Made by a program: the position numbers and the translations under genes. This document shows positions 10,653 through 20,701 of a stretch of 64,000 nucleotides of DNA, piece after piece. The stretch spans positions 1 through 64,000 of the forward strand of contig JAMYHL010000069.1 of the NCBI GenBank assembly GCA_025531455.1, given 5' to 3'. The DNA comes from Apiotrichum sp. Y4204. Lineage: Eukaryota; Basidiomycota; Tremellomycetes; Trichosporonales; Trichosporonaceae. The notes beneath the pieces are model-generated. The model was given only the letters and a program-made list of their open reading frames with translations. It ran no database searches and was not told the origin of the DNA. Numbering within the stretch: the stretch's first letter is position 1; the number at the start of each line of letters is the position of its first letter.

Positions 10653-12315
10653 ATGGCCGAACCGCTCGAATATCTCGAGTATGCGGAAGAGTCGGATGGC
10701 GACGATCTGTTCGGGTCGGGCGACGAGGACCTGCCAGCACACTTTGCGCAACCCGACCATCGTGTCCCAATCGTCTCTGGAGGCCCGGGACCGTCCACGC
10801 TTGAGGATCGTGCGGACCACCAGTTGAAACCCATCCCCACGCCCATCACGGTATTGAAGACAAAGGACAAGGACACTAGCGATGTTCGCGTGACCCCTGA
10901 CCAGCGACAGGTGCAGCTACGCGAGATGCGTGCTACTCTGGACCCTCCGCCGATGATGGGCGTGCGCACTCTGAAGCAGAGCTGTTCTTTGGGTGAGTTC
11001 TGTTCGCGAGCTGTGGACATTACATCGCTAACAACCAGTCATTCGCCGCAATGCAATGCGTATATACAATGTCGGCGGCGTCCCGTATTCCATACTCGCC
11101 ACCTTCCTTGACTACTGTTCCCGTGAACAGCTCGCGGAGATTGAGGAGAATTCTCCCGTGAGTTGCGGCTAGCCCCTCTAGTGCTGACTTTGCAGCATCT
11201 TCTCAAAGACACAGACTGGCTGTGGGAATCATTTGTGATAGCCGAGTATCCTGTTTTCTACGAGACCTGTCGCTTGCGCAAGGGCAGGCCGCGTACCACC
11301 GGGTGGCGAAGGATGTATGAGGTAGGGCATGGGACTTGGGGCTCGTCTAACTCGTTACCAGAAAGGAAAAGAAGACGCCGAACAACGCCGCACGCAGGCC
11401 ATGGAGCGTGTTGCGAACCGCTACCGTGAAATCGAAAAGGAACGCGCCTCGAAGCGCATCGTCGTTATGGACACCTTGGTGGCGCCAAAGAAGAAATCGG
11501 GCTGGGGATCAGCATCGCATTCAATGTCGCAGGCGCGCCGTGGTGCTTCTGCGGCGGCCACATATAACAATCAGAACAAGCTGGCCAACGCGATTAGCAA
11601 AGCAAGGTCCGAGTCGCAACGGGCGCGGGTGGCACTTACACATGCGTCTGGCAAGTTTGTTCCGCCCACTGCTCCAGCGTCGACAGCGCGTCGACGCGCA
11701 AATGGAGAAAGTGAACTGTACAACAACCCGTACAATAACAACTCCGCAAGCTCGTCATCAAAAGTTCTCGGTCCCCGTCTTCCTGCCCCTCGGGTACCGC
11801 GTCCAAAGGGAGCCTTCTCATCTGCTTACCCTACCCCTGACTCTCCGCCTCCCGCTCGTCCGGCCGCGGTTGTCGTCCCCACGAGTGGTATTCCCCAGTC
11901 ACAGCCGCTCAAGGCAAATGAAGAACGATTCCGTATCGGCGGCACTCGTCGGGAGATCCAGGCAATAAGGAAGCCGCAAGTCGAAAGCTTCGCGCCGCGC
12001 AAGGTCGTTGACTTCTTCTCTGCTTCGTCCCCGATGTCCGCCGCGTCGCCCAAACGGCCTGCTATCCCTGCTGGTGATACCGTAGATGCCAAGCGTCAAC
12101 GGACCAATCCGACTGGCGATAAACGCAGCCCTGACCACGATGCGAGCGCGAGTGCCAGTGCCACGCCCCTCCATTCCCCACCAGGATCCCAACCGACATC
12201 ACGGCCACCGAGCCGACCCCACACCCCTGGCGGACCGCCACGTCCATCTTCACAGAAACCTCTGGAATCAGTATTGTTTGTCAAGAAGCGTAAGCCCCCT
12301 CCAATGCGGCGGTAG
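10653..12315 (+). CDS. ela1: Elongin-A family transcription factor / Cul3-type ligase subunit
   Basis: Four exons, 10653-10992, 11039-11157, 11196-11321 and 11362-12315, giving 512 residues. Residues 1-110 are acidic and disordered (YAEESDGDDLFGSGDED). The elongin A domain then starts with the short N-terminal element VRTLKQSCSLVIRRNAMRI, then NVGGVPYSILATFLDYCS, REQLAEIEENSP and the WLWESFVIAEYP segment, the pattern by which Ela1 binds elongin C through an F-box-like motif. A basic helix (KGKEDAEQRRTQAMERVANR) follows. The long C-terminal tail (about residues 230-512) is low-complexity and rich in S, P and A, with KKRKPPPMRR at the end. In yeast Ela1-Elc1-Cul3 ubiquitinates stalled RNA polymerase II; that role is inferred here. 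Confidence 0.88.
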
Positions 12316-12524
12316 CTTTCCGCTTTCCACATTGTTGTTACGATTGTATCATAGAGTAATACGTGCCACCTAGACTACAGATGATTGACGAGACAGACGG
12401 GGCCTGCAGTGGAGTGGATACGACAATGGGACGCCAGCTCCCAGCTGCGGCATTGGATCGCGGTTTAGTATGTTCCGTGGTACTGACCCCGATGGCTGAG
12501 GTTAGCTTTAGCTTGACTCTGTAC

Positions 12525-13542
12525 TCACTGCCAATTGTCCCCGCCTTCCTTGGTGCTCTCCTCCTCGCTTTGAGAAGCCGCCAGCCCAAACCCGAGAGCT
12601 AGAAGGAATGTGATCTGGTTGACTCAGTCTCCGCTGACCTTCCCCGAACTCACCACACCCGCGACTGTAAGCCAGAAGTTGGTGCCAATGCTCGCGGTGT
12701 AGCTTCCCTCAGTGTACCAGTGAATACGCCGGCGCAAGACGATGATCATGGACAGGTTGACGCCGAATGCAGACAGGGAGATGGAGGCCGCCAATCCAAG
12801 TACAATGAGGGACGCCTATTGTTAGCCTCATACCTTCCTCCAACAAAACAGATCGGTTGGTTACTCACAATCGCCATAAATGAGCTTTTGATGAATGTAG
12901 CCACGAGATAGACTCCACACGCGAGCACACCCACACCCGCGACGATCGTATTGAGGATGAGTGCCGCTGTAAGATGCTTGAACCAGACCCACAGGCTGTC
13001 ATTCGAGAGTAGCGTGAGGTAAGCCCGATCTGGGATGTATCCGACCGTGGCGGGCGAGCAGAAGAAGTCCTGGCTTTTGGTAGTCAGTAGTGGGTACCGA
13101 ATAGGTGATGAGGCAGACGATAGCCAGATCGCTGGAAAGCCGAGCCTCAATGACGACATGGGTGGCACGGATTGGCACGGAGGCCACCCATGCCATCCAC
13201 TCGTCGTGATGGCCGATCAGGACTCTCGACTCACTCGACATGGTAGCACGCTCCAAACACGCCTAGATCGGCCGTCACGTTCGGTCCGTGAATGTGCGCG
13301 AGCGCAAGCGGGGGGTTAACTGGTGTCGTGACCGTGACTATGAGGAAGAGCGAGGACGCGCACGCTGCGGTAAGTATTGAGCTGTAGAAGTTCAGGTGCG
13401 GAGGCGGTAAGACCACATTGCTGTTAAAGCTGTTAAAGCTCCCTTTGGCATACTCGACCGTTCCTGTTGGCCATTGCCGCGTACCATAGCAGAGGCACTT
13501 ACCCATAAAGAAGAAGCTGGTGAGGGAGGTGGCGAGGTGCAT
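12525..13542 (-). CDS. Four-TM Rim9/PalI/Sur7-superfamily membrane protein
   Basis: Five exons from the start: 13542-13503, 13364-13235, 13073-12869, 12815-12654, 12614-12525, giving 208 residues. Helix 1 is built across the first intron (SLTSFFFMACASSLFLIVTV). An extracellular loop follows with DLGVFGACYH and a CSPATVGY element; two loop cysteines plus the G-x-W/F-G-x-C and C-x5-GY spacing are typical of the Rim9/PalI and Sur7 superfamily. Helices 2-4 are LTAALILNTIVAGVGVLACG, SLIVLGLAASISLSAFGVNL and NFWLTVAGVITFLLALGFGL. The tail is short and acidic (SEEESTKEGGDN). PalI/Rim9 proteins assist the alkaline-pH sensor Rim21/PalH at the plasma membrane; Sur7 proteins mark eisosomes. I cannot separate these without a search. 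The third exon uses an AAG acceptor at 13074-13076. Confidence 0.75.
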
Positions 13543-14649
13543 GGTGGTAGTGGGATGCCCCGTGAGCTGTAGGCGATTATAGAGTTGTGAGGGAGGCGGT
13601 GGCAACGCTCTCGAGCTCTTGCTCGTTCCGTTGCTTAAATGCTGAAATTCCGACGTTGTGAGTCGAGTCCCAGAAAGTGGTCGTTCCACTGTGCTTCAAG
13701 TAGGATTATTTTTGATACTTGTAAGAAGAGGAAGAGGAGAATATGGGGATGCGAGGATACCAACTCGTTCTCTCTTGGTGGAATGTGTTCCAAGAAACTC
13801 CTCAATGTGACATTCCCATCACAGCCCCGGATCATGGGATGTGGGAACTCTCTTGACCGCAGACCAGCAATGCATGTATGAGACAATCTCTGCGAGGCAT
13901 CTGCTGTTTTGTTTATGCAGACAGCACACAGGAATCAGGAGTCGCAGGGCACAGGAACGTTCGGGCGTCGCCCCACCGCCGACGCGTGGTCGCGTGCATC
14001 TCGGATATTGGAGCGACTGCTCCACTGACAAGGTCAAGGATGCCTCCATGCACTACCTGATCCCTGACGATTACCCGCACAGACAGGAACTGGCGAACAG
14101 AAGCAAGAGGACACGCCAGCTGTGTACTGCACTGTATTTTGCTATCTGCGCGATCTGTGCGCGACCGAGTTATCCTTTGTGCCCTACTTTCACAGACCAC
14201 TGGGGAACATCAGTACACTTCGAACGTCAAGCCGTCATTTGTTGGCGCATTAATCCAAAATCGAAACGGACCCCAAAATACTCCCAACAAGCGCATCAGC
14301 AGATCAGCAAAGCAGCAGTATCAGCGATCGACAAACGACGCCCCTTGTGGGGGTCGTCCACACATAGTCAACCCCTCCTACGCCATGAACCGCTGTTGTG
14401 GAATGGGAATTTATGGGCGACGGCCTGTGCCACTGGCAGCCCTGCCACTGTGGGAAACAGTGAGAAAACTTTACTGAGGGCGGGCTGGGAAATAGTGTAC
14501 CAGGGATTTAGGAGCACGGGCAGTCGAGACATGAAAAATGACAGTATGCATTACACCTCTATCGCATTCTTCTACCTCACTGTCGGCACGGACAAACACT
14601 TTCTACAAGTTCCAAGACAGAGCAAGGGGCGGAAGCCTCGTGAAGGCAG
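13543..14649. other. Intergenic region between Rim9-like gene and F-box gene
   Basis: No coding region is supported. It contains the promoter of the Rim9-like gene on the right-hand side of that gene and the 3' region of the F-box gene. The long plus-strand open frame 13841-14698 has no conserved pattern. Confidence 0.5.
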
Positions 14650-16417
14650 TTACATCCGGGCCTCCGGAAAGCGGTCGGGGTCGAAGTTCTGGGCATAAAA
14701 GTGTGCCCTGATAAACCCGATCGTGCAATAGTACACGCCCGTGCCGTCCATGTACATGCTGTTCACAATGTTCGCGTCGGGGTGCCTGTTGTGCACGAAG
14801 CGGCGCGAAAGAATGGTGTTCTCGGCCTTGGGGCCGTCGTCCCAGCGCGCGTTCTCAACACGAGCGGTCGAGGTGCCGCCCAGTTGAGATGTCCCCGGGT
14901 TGGTCGAGAGGGTGGGGAAGGTGCTGGTGTCCAGCGTGATCATCATCTCCCCCCTGTATGACATGCGGAACGCGATGCGGTCGCGGTAAGTTGCAAGGTC
15001 CACAATGGGGAAGTAGGTCGCCAGGATGAAGATGTGCTTGCACACTGCGAACTGGCGCCGCTGGGGGTCCATTGTCATCAACGACCTGAGCACCGCGCGA
15101 TAGTTGCGCAGGATGATGAGAGCGCCATAGGATGACGTGATGACAAGGTCGTTGGTCGTCCGCCGACATCTGGCGTGCTCATCGGAGCGAGCGTCACGAT
15201 GCTGCTGGCGTGCGAGGTCCGTAGCGACCCAAAACGCTTCCGTTCCCGGAAGTGCTCCAGCGGCGGGGACCACGGTCGCCGGCGGGGGATGTGTCCAGTG
15301 AAGCTCATCCGATGAGGGCACGCACATAGGGGGCTCGATGCCGAATGCGAGTGCTGCCTTCTGGGGCGGCGACGGGATACAGACGACCAGATCGCGAGTG
15401 GCACGCGAGCAGACGTACAGGGCGGTTGGGGAGGGGAGAAAGACGTGCTCGTCGTCGAACTCGATGCAATGCACTGGGCCCGTCTGGCCGATACGGATAA
15501 TCTCGTGCTCTGGGGCACGCTGGGGATTCTCCCAGTCAAGATGCCACAGACGGATGTTCCGCCAGTATGGGTACGCGACCCAGTGGTGATGCGGGTTTTC
15601 TCCCGAGACCCTTACTTCTGCCGCCAGGACAGCAATGGCGAGCGACCGCCGGCCGTTACGGACCTCCTCGTGAAGACGGAGTGCATGTCCCCAGATCGGG
15701 GGGGTACGCAGCACGCGGACAAACTGGAGCACTGGGCGACCGGGGGGGCGGACGACTTGCCAAATCTCGATACGAGTCGGGGGCGGTTTGGGCGATACCG
15801 CTTCGAAGCGGTTCGACGTGGTCATCCCCACGATGTAGTCGCCGCACGCCTGGAGGTGGTGGTACGTCGCCACGCCCTCGTGCATGTCGATGCGGTGGGT
15901 GAGCGTGTTGAGCGTGAGGCTGTTGTCCACGTTGCGGACATAGAGGTCCGGCCCCACAAAGGCCACGAGCGCTGGCACGGCCTTTTTGGTGTTCGGGTAC
16001 CTCAGCGAGCGGTAGTGCGCCTCGCCGGCCTCCCAGGCGCGCTGGTGAGGAAGAAGAGTTAGGCCTGGGTGTTAGTCGCGATAATGTCATTGATGGGTGG
16101 TGACCCTGGGCTACTCATAAGCTTAACTCACATAGGGCGCGGTAAGGGGTATCAGCCGACGGGGCCCGCCTGGTCTGGCGGCCCTGGGCATCGCACGCGG
16201 CGAGATCCGTGGCATGGACCTTCTCACGCAGACACATGTTGCGCCACAGCGCGCCATTCGTGTGCGAGAAGAACTGCCAGCGTTTGCAGACGCGCTCGGC
16301 GACGAGTAGGTTGGGGAGCGGTAGGAGACTTAGGACGTCGTGGAAGAGGTCGCTGCCGAGGTGGCGGAGCGGATCGCGCTCACGCGAGGCGGTGGCTGCG
16401 GGGGTGGTGGTGGGCAT
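14650..16417 (-). CDS. F-box protein with C-terminal beta-propeller-like region
   Basis: Two exons, 16417-16132 and 16064-14650, giving 566 residues. The F-box is near the N-terminus (LRHLGSDLFHDVLSLLPLP, then LLVAERVCKRWQFFSH and GALWRNMCL). The acceptor after aacacccag at 16065-16067 gives the continuous YRALCLTLLPHQRAWEAGEA. The rest is beta-rich, with VPALVAFVGPDLYVRNVDNS, WRNIRLWHLDW, VHCIEFDDEHVFL and NDLVITSSYGALIILRNY, like fungal F-box proteins whose second half folds as WD-like blades. It is a paralogue of the gene at 35321-37486: CHALRLH/GHALRLH, EFYIWPLEEN/NIRLWHLDWEN and YIELDDKFVF/CIEFDDEHVF align in order. Likely an SCF ubiquitin-ligase adaptor; the substrate is unknown. Confidence 0.82.
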
Positions 16418-17484
16418 GTTGATTTACTTCAATTGGGATGTGGCGGATACCATAGATGTGGCGGACACCACAAAGGTTGAGAGAGATGAGGCTGCATCGA
16501 CACGAGCAGGTTTCTTATATTATGCTGTCCGAGGTCGAGAACAGTCCATGGCCTCGCCGACAGCAGTGGCAGAATGTCATCATTGTCCGCCTGCAGCCTG
16601 TAGTTGTCTGCGGTGTTCCAGTGTTTGGGTGTTCCAGTTGGGGTTAGCCCTGCCCGTCACATCGTCCGTTTGCGGCCGGGGCGACTGGGGAGTGCATGTC
16701 TCACATTGTTATACTCCGAGTCCGGGCTCGGCGGCGTACTGGGGTTAGCCTTCATGTGTGCGTATGTAGCCGCACAATGGCTGCATGTCGTCCGCAGGCC
16801 ATTTGCGTCTGAATAACTTACATTGTATGTTTCCGGCCTTTGTGTTGCGCCAAGGACAATAGTCGCATTTTGGAACAAATCACAACCGTTCGAATTTCCG
16901 CTTTTATCGTCTCTCCCAACAGATACTTATTAGCGTAATGGAGTACTGTGCTTTTTCGGCTGTGTCACGGTATCCCACGTTGCGGAGTGTCAGTGTACTT
17001 CGCCCTACAGAGCGACGCCTGTGTCAATGTTGCCTGTGTCGGCGATGCATGTGTTAGCGTTGCCTGTGTCGGCGTTGTCGCACGTCGAGAGCACAACTGT
17101 CGTTTCCGCACAGGGGAGCTGGGCCATCAGCGTTGTCGCCGCATGACAGCGTGTTCGCCGCTCCGCCTGCCGAGAGAGACACTCGACGATGCATACGACA
17201 ACCGGAACACGATACTACAACTCTTCTTTCCTGTAACAACTTGGGGTCCTATCCGGTCACAGCCGGATAAGTAAACAACTCTCCCATCAGATCTCCGGCA
17301 AACAACAGGGAATAGGTGAATGAATGAGGGGTGATGAGGGGGAGAGACATCTTTGAGCATGGGCATGTGGCCCGGATTCGTAACCTCCGCTGGTTTGTAA
17401 GACTGTCCGTGACGTATTCCGAGCGAACGCGGATGTCTCCAAATACGGTATAGTGGATGGTATCGGAGAGAAATGGTTACTTCC
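16418..17484. other. Intergenic region between F-box gene and GID4
   Basis: No gene is supported. It holds the F-box promoter on its left side and the 3' region of GID4 on its right, plus a short imperfect tandem repeat. Confidence 0.5.
17022..17080. repeat. Imperfect tandem repeat
   Basis: Units of gcctgtgtcggcg followed by a/ttg and variants recur about four times. In one frame they would read repeated VACVG, but no start, splice or conserved context supports a gene. Confidence 0.6.
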
Positions 17485-19083
17485 TCAACGAAGCTGGAAA
17501 GCACCAGCCCTGGTAGACGGCTGATGCACGAGAGACAGTTCCTGGAACGGCTCCTGGTTCAAAGAATGGAAGTAGAATCCACGCAGAGTGGCGACCTTGG
17601 GCTCGGGCGGAGCACGCGACGACGATTGCCGCCGCGGGGCGTCGGGGCGTGGGCTGGAAGACATCGATGCGCGGCGGTTCGTCTCCGGACGAGGACCAGA
17701 CGTAGACTGGCGACGAGGAATGTCCGGACGGGGAGTCGTTGACGACATGCGACGCGCCATGCCAATAAGTGGGGAGCGGGGTGTGAGGGGTGAGCCTGGC
17801 ACTGGGTCCTCGATTTCCAGAGCTGGAGCAAAGTCGAGTATGGCGTAATAGAAGCCTATGGTTAAAAACAACATCCGCTGAACTCCCAACTCACCAGCAA
17901 AGCTTGCACCATTGATGTCGCGCACCGAATGATCAGGAACAAGGAACTTCTCTTTTATGCGGAGGAACAGATGGTCGCGCTCGCGGGGACGGCAGTTGGG
18001 CTCGGGAATGGGGTCACGGAGGAACATCTCGGGGCGAATGATGTCCTGGCGAACGGCAGTCCTGTGAAACTGCTCAAACCGCTCCCAGTGCCGCAAGTCA
18101 TCATGCTTGCTTGCGCCATACCTGGTCCCAGTGATAAAACCGTACTTAGGTCCAATGATTTCGGCGTCGAAGAAGGTCGTGAGTTCGGGATGGGTCTCCG
18201 TCAGATCCTTGATGGTAAGGTAACCACATAGAGTCGACTGGTCAAGATGACAATCCGCAATAGTGATCGTGACATCATATGCGTTTCGACCACTGCGTTG
18301 GGAGCCCGTGAAGATGCTGCCGGGGTAGAGGCATCCGCGAGAGGCTGAGCGCACTGGAGCCGTCGTCACGTCGAGGAGAGGGTTCGATGGGCGCTCTACC
18401 GTGGGCGTCTTGTCAGGCATGGGGATGGGGCACTTGCCAAGACCAGAAGGAACGACACAAGGTAAAGTAGCCCATGGGGAGGCCTTTGTTGTTGGGAGTG
18501 ACTTTGACTGCAATTCGAGTGGTGCGGGCATTGGGCGCGAGGGGTCGTCCGAGCGCTGCGCTTCATCCGCCCCTCGAGGAACAGGAATCACAACTGATGG
18601 GGTCGCAGGATTGGGGGACGCCAGACTCGAAGGAGTGGGATAGGATTCAGAACAGTCCACAGGGGTAGCCGACGAGACGGATGACGAGGCGGAATGGGCG
18701 GGGCTCGTCGCTCCACTGGCGCGCCGACGCGCGCTTCGGAGTGCTGCCACATTGGACGCCCCACGGAGCCTGGAGAGATCAAGAACAACCGGATCCACTG
18801 GAGAGGGCGGGCTGGAGGATTGGCGCTCCCCGCGGATACGGTCAACAACATCGTTGCCCAGGCGGGGACGGAGGATAGAGAGGGTGACTCCGTCGTCGTC
18901 GCGGTTTTCGCGCACACATTGTCCACAAATGCGCTCCATCTGTTCGCCAAGAATCACGACACCATCAGTTGGGCCGAGAGAGGCTGCACCGCAGACAGAA
19001 CACTTGAGTGCCGCTGGGGCAGGTAGCGCGGCGGACCCCGTGCCCCCACTGCGCACCGGGGTGCTCGGGGACTCTGTCGGCAT
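17485..19083 (-). CDS. gid4: Gid4/Vid24: substrate receptor of the GID/CTLH ubiquitin ligase
   Basis: Two exons, 19083-17895 and 17855-17485, giving 519 residues. The Gid4 beta-barrel occupies the second half: GCLYPGSIFTGSQRSGRNAY, DVTITIADCHLDQSTLCGYL, TIKDLTETHPELTTFFDAEI, IGPKYGFITGTRYGA, DDLRHWERFEQF, FLRIKEKFLVPDH, and then GASFAGFYYAILDF across the splice. It ends with GFYFHSLNQEPFQELSL, the usual end of the family. In yeast it binds N-terminal proline of gluconeogenic enzymes and brings them to the GID E3. Extra here are a CxxC pair at residues 28/31 and another at 53/56 (spacing 21), a possible zinc ribbon, followed by about 180 disordered residues. A large low-complexity insert (repeated RPDIPRRQS/RPDAPRRQS) sits before the last strand. 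The 39-nt intron is stop-free and a multiple of three. Confidence 0.9.
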   Translation of the reverse strand: MPTESPSTPVRSGGTGSAALPAPAALKCSVCGAASLGPTDGVVILGEQMERICGQCVRENRDDDGVTLSILRPRLGNDVVDRIRGERQSSSPPSPVDPVVLDLSRLRGASNVAALRSARRRASGATSPAHSASSSVSSATPVDCSESYPTPSSLASPNPATPSVVIPVPRGADEAQRSDDPSRPMPAPLELQSKSLPTTKASPWATLPCVVPSGLGKCPIPMPDKTPTVERPSNPLLDVTTAPVRSASRGCLYPGSIFTGSQRSGRNAYDVTITIADCHLDQSTLCGYLTIKDLTETHPELTTFFDAEIIGPKYGFITGTRYGASKHDDLRHWERFEQFHRTAVRQDIIRPEMFLRDPIPEPNCRPRERDHLFLRIKEKFLVPDHSVRDINGASFAGELGVQRMLFLTIGFYYAILDFAPALEIEDPVPGSPLTPRSPLIGMARRMSSTTPRPDIPRRQSTSGPRPETNRRASMSSSPRPDAPRRQSSSRAPPEPKVATLRGFYFHSLNQEPFQELSLVHQPSTRAGAFQLR

Positions 19084-20110
19084 CGGGTGGCGAGCGCGTT
19101 CACAAAGACGCGCGTGTGGGGTGAACGCGTTGATTCAGGCTGGGTAACCAGTGTAGAGTCTGCCGTAGTGCGTTCCAAGGTGCTAAGTCGTGATATGCTG
19201 GTTGTTCAAGGACAATGCTGCAAGGGATTGTTTTGATGGTTGAGAGGTGTAATGGAGAGAGAGAGCGAGTATGTGTTGTTGCGGTGGGGGGTTTGTGGGG
19301 TGAGAGCAGTGGGTGAACGCGGGCTCAGGTGGAGCGCTGCGGCTGTGGGTAGGTGGGAGAGCTGCAGCACAGTGCCAGTATGTCGTACCAGGGTGGTGAT
19401 GCATTGCGGGGGTGTGGGCGCGGGGAAAAGGTCTGTGCGTAAGCTAGCTCTAGGCTGGCATCACTACTTGCTTGGCCTGGGCGCCTTTGGCAAGCGCAGG
19501 TCACGCGGACAGGCACGAGTTGGCTCCCCGCACAGACCCTAGTGTCCCCATATCACAATGTCACAAACGCCCGTTCAACCAAACGATACGTGCCGCACAT
19601 TTTCATCAACTCAAACAGAGCTGGACAACGGCACCGGGCTTCGCGCTGTTTGACCCGTTTCACTGTGCTGCGCAGCATTGCATGCCTTTGATCATTGTAT
19701 TGCAGACGATCAAGATGCACATGATCATCAAGCTCCAGCTTTTTTTCCGGGTACACAAAGTTATCCTACTTCAACAGATTCTGAGATGCTTTAGAGGACT
19801 TCACCCAGGTACTCTGGTTCCCCGCGAAAAGCCACTGCATCATTCCACCTCTGCCCCTCCCTTCCTCTCAGGCCTCTCTCGCTTCATCTTCCTCTGATCG
19901 GCGTGATTCTCGGCAAATCCAGAACTGGGGGCTGCGGGTGATATACCTGCATCCGCGCAAGCAGCGTTCGGAGATCGGCGTCTCCGGACTGGATGGGCAG
20001 ATAAGGCGTGTTTTAATTTTGCTGACGTGGAACTATGAATCTACATATATGCGCCTAATTAAACGGTTATCTGTAGGGACGGAATAAACAACTTTTGAAT
20101 TTTTGTTGAT

Positions 20111-20116
20111 TGACTC
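20111..20116 (+). promoter_or_regulatory. Possible Gcn4-type TGACTC element upstream of ASN1
   Basis: TGACTC is the core recognised by Gcn4/Cpc1 bZIP factors, which control ASN1 in many fungi. It lies about 590 nt before the start codon. One hexamer is weak evidence; the role is inference. Confidence 0.25.
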
Positions 20117-20133
20117 GGACAAGCAAGTCGAAG

Positions 20134-20149
20134 AAAAAAAAAAAAAAAA
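20134..20149. repeat. Poly(dA:dT) tract
   Basis: Sixteen consecutive A on the plus strand, in the ASN1/GID4 divergent promoter region. Such tracts commonly exclude nucleosomes in fungal promoters; that role is inferred. Confidence 0.7.
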
Positions 20150-20701
20150 GTCTGTTCTTGTCGGAGAGGAAAAAAAGCGGCAGACTCCGAGGTATCGCAT
20201 CGCATCGGCAATCCGCGGTTCCCCGGCCGTTGCGACTTTTGGCGCGGAGCATGCAGGCAGAAGAGTGTAGGAGACGCGTCTGCTTATAATCGCAGTTGGG
20301 CCGCGGGGGCGCGGGATTTATGAGTGGAGAGATTTGAGACGATTTCTCCGCAGCTCGGGGATGAGCCAGCCTAGACGTCTTGGAGTCTGCCAGCGAATTC
20401 TGGAGCACTGAGTGTAAGAGGGGCCTATGCAGCCTGTAGCAAGCCTGCCTTGCTGGCTGAAGACTGCGGCGGCTACATTGTGCCCGTACGGAAAGGCTTT
20501 CGCTTTGCCGTTCTGAGTCGCGACTTTGAGAGCTTGTGTTATCTCGTCAGCAAAAAGTCACTTTTCCGCCGCTGCCACATTTCTCTCTAGAAACTATCTA
20601 CACATTTTTCTTTTTCCATCTACATCGTCCATCGCGTTCACCGCCAACACTCTCCCCTCGACTCCTCACAAAACTCCTCCCACCCCTTCATCGGAAGCAT
20701 C

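Larger units (their letters stand above)
19084..20701. other. Divergent promoter region of GID4 and ASN1
   Basis: 1.6 kb between two outward-facing genes. The 180 nt before ASN1 are pyrimidine-rich (tttttctttttccatctacatc), as expected for a leader. A single TGACTC element, a poly-A tract and no gene are seen. Confidence 0.6.
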
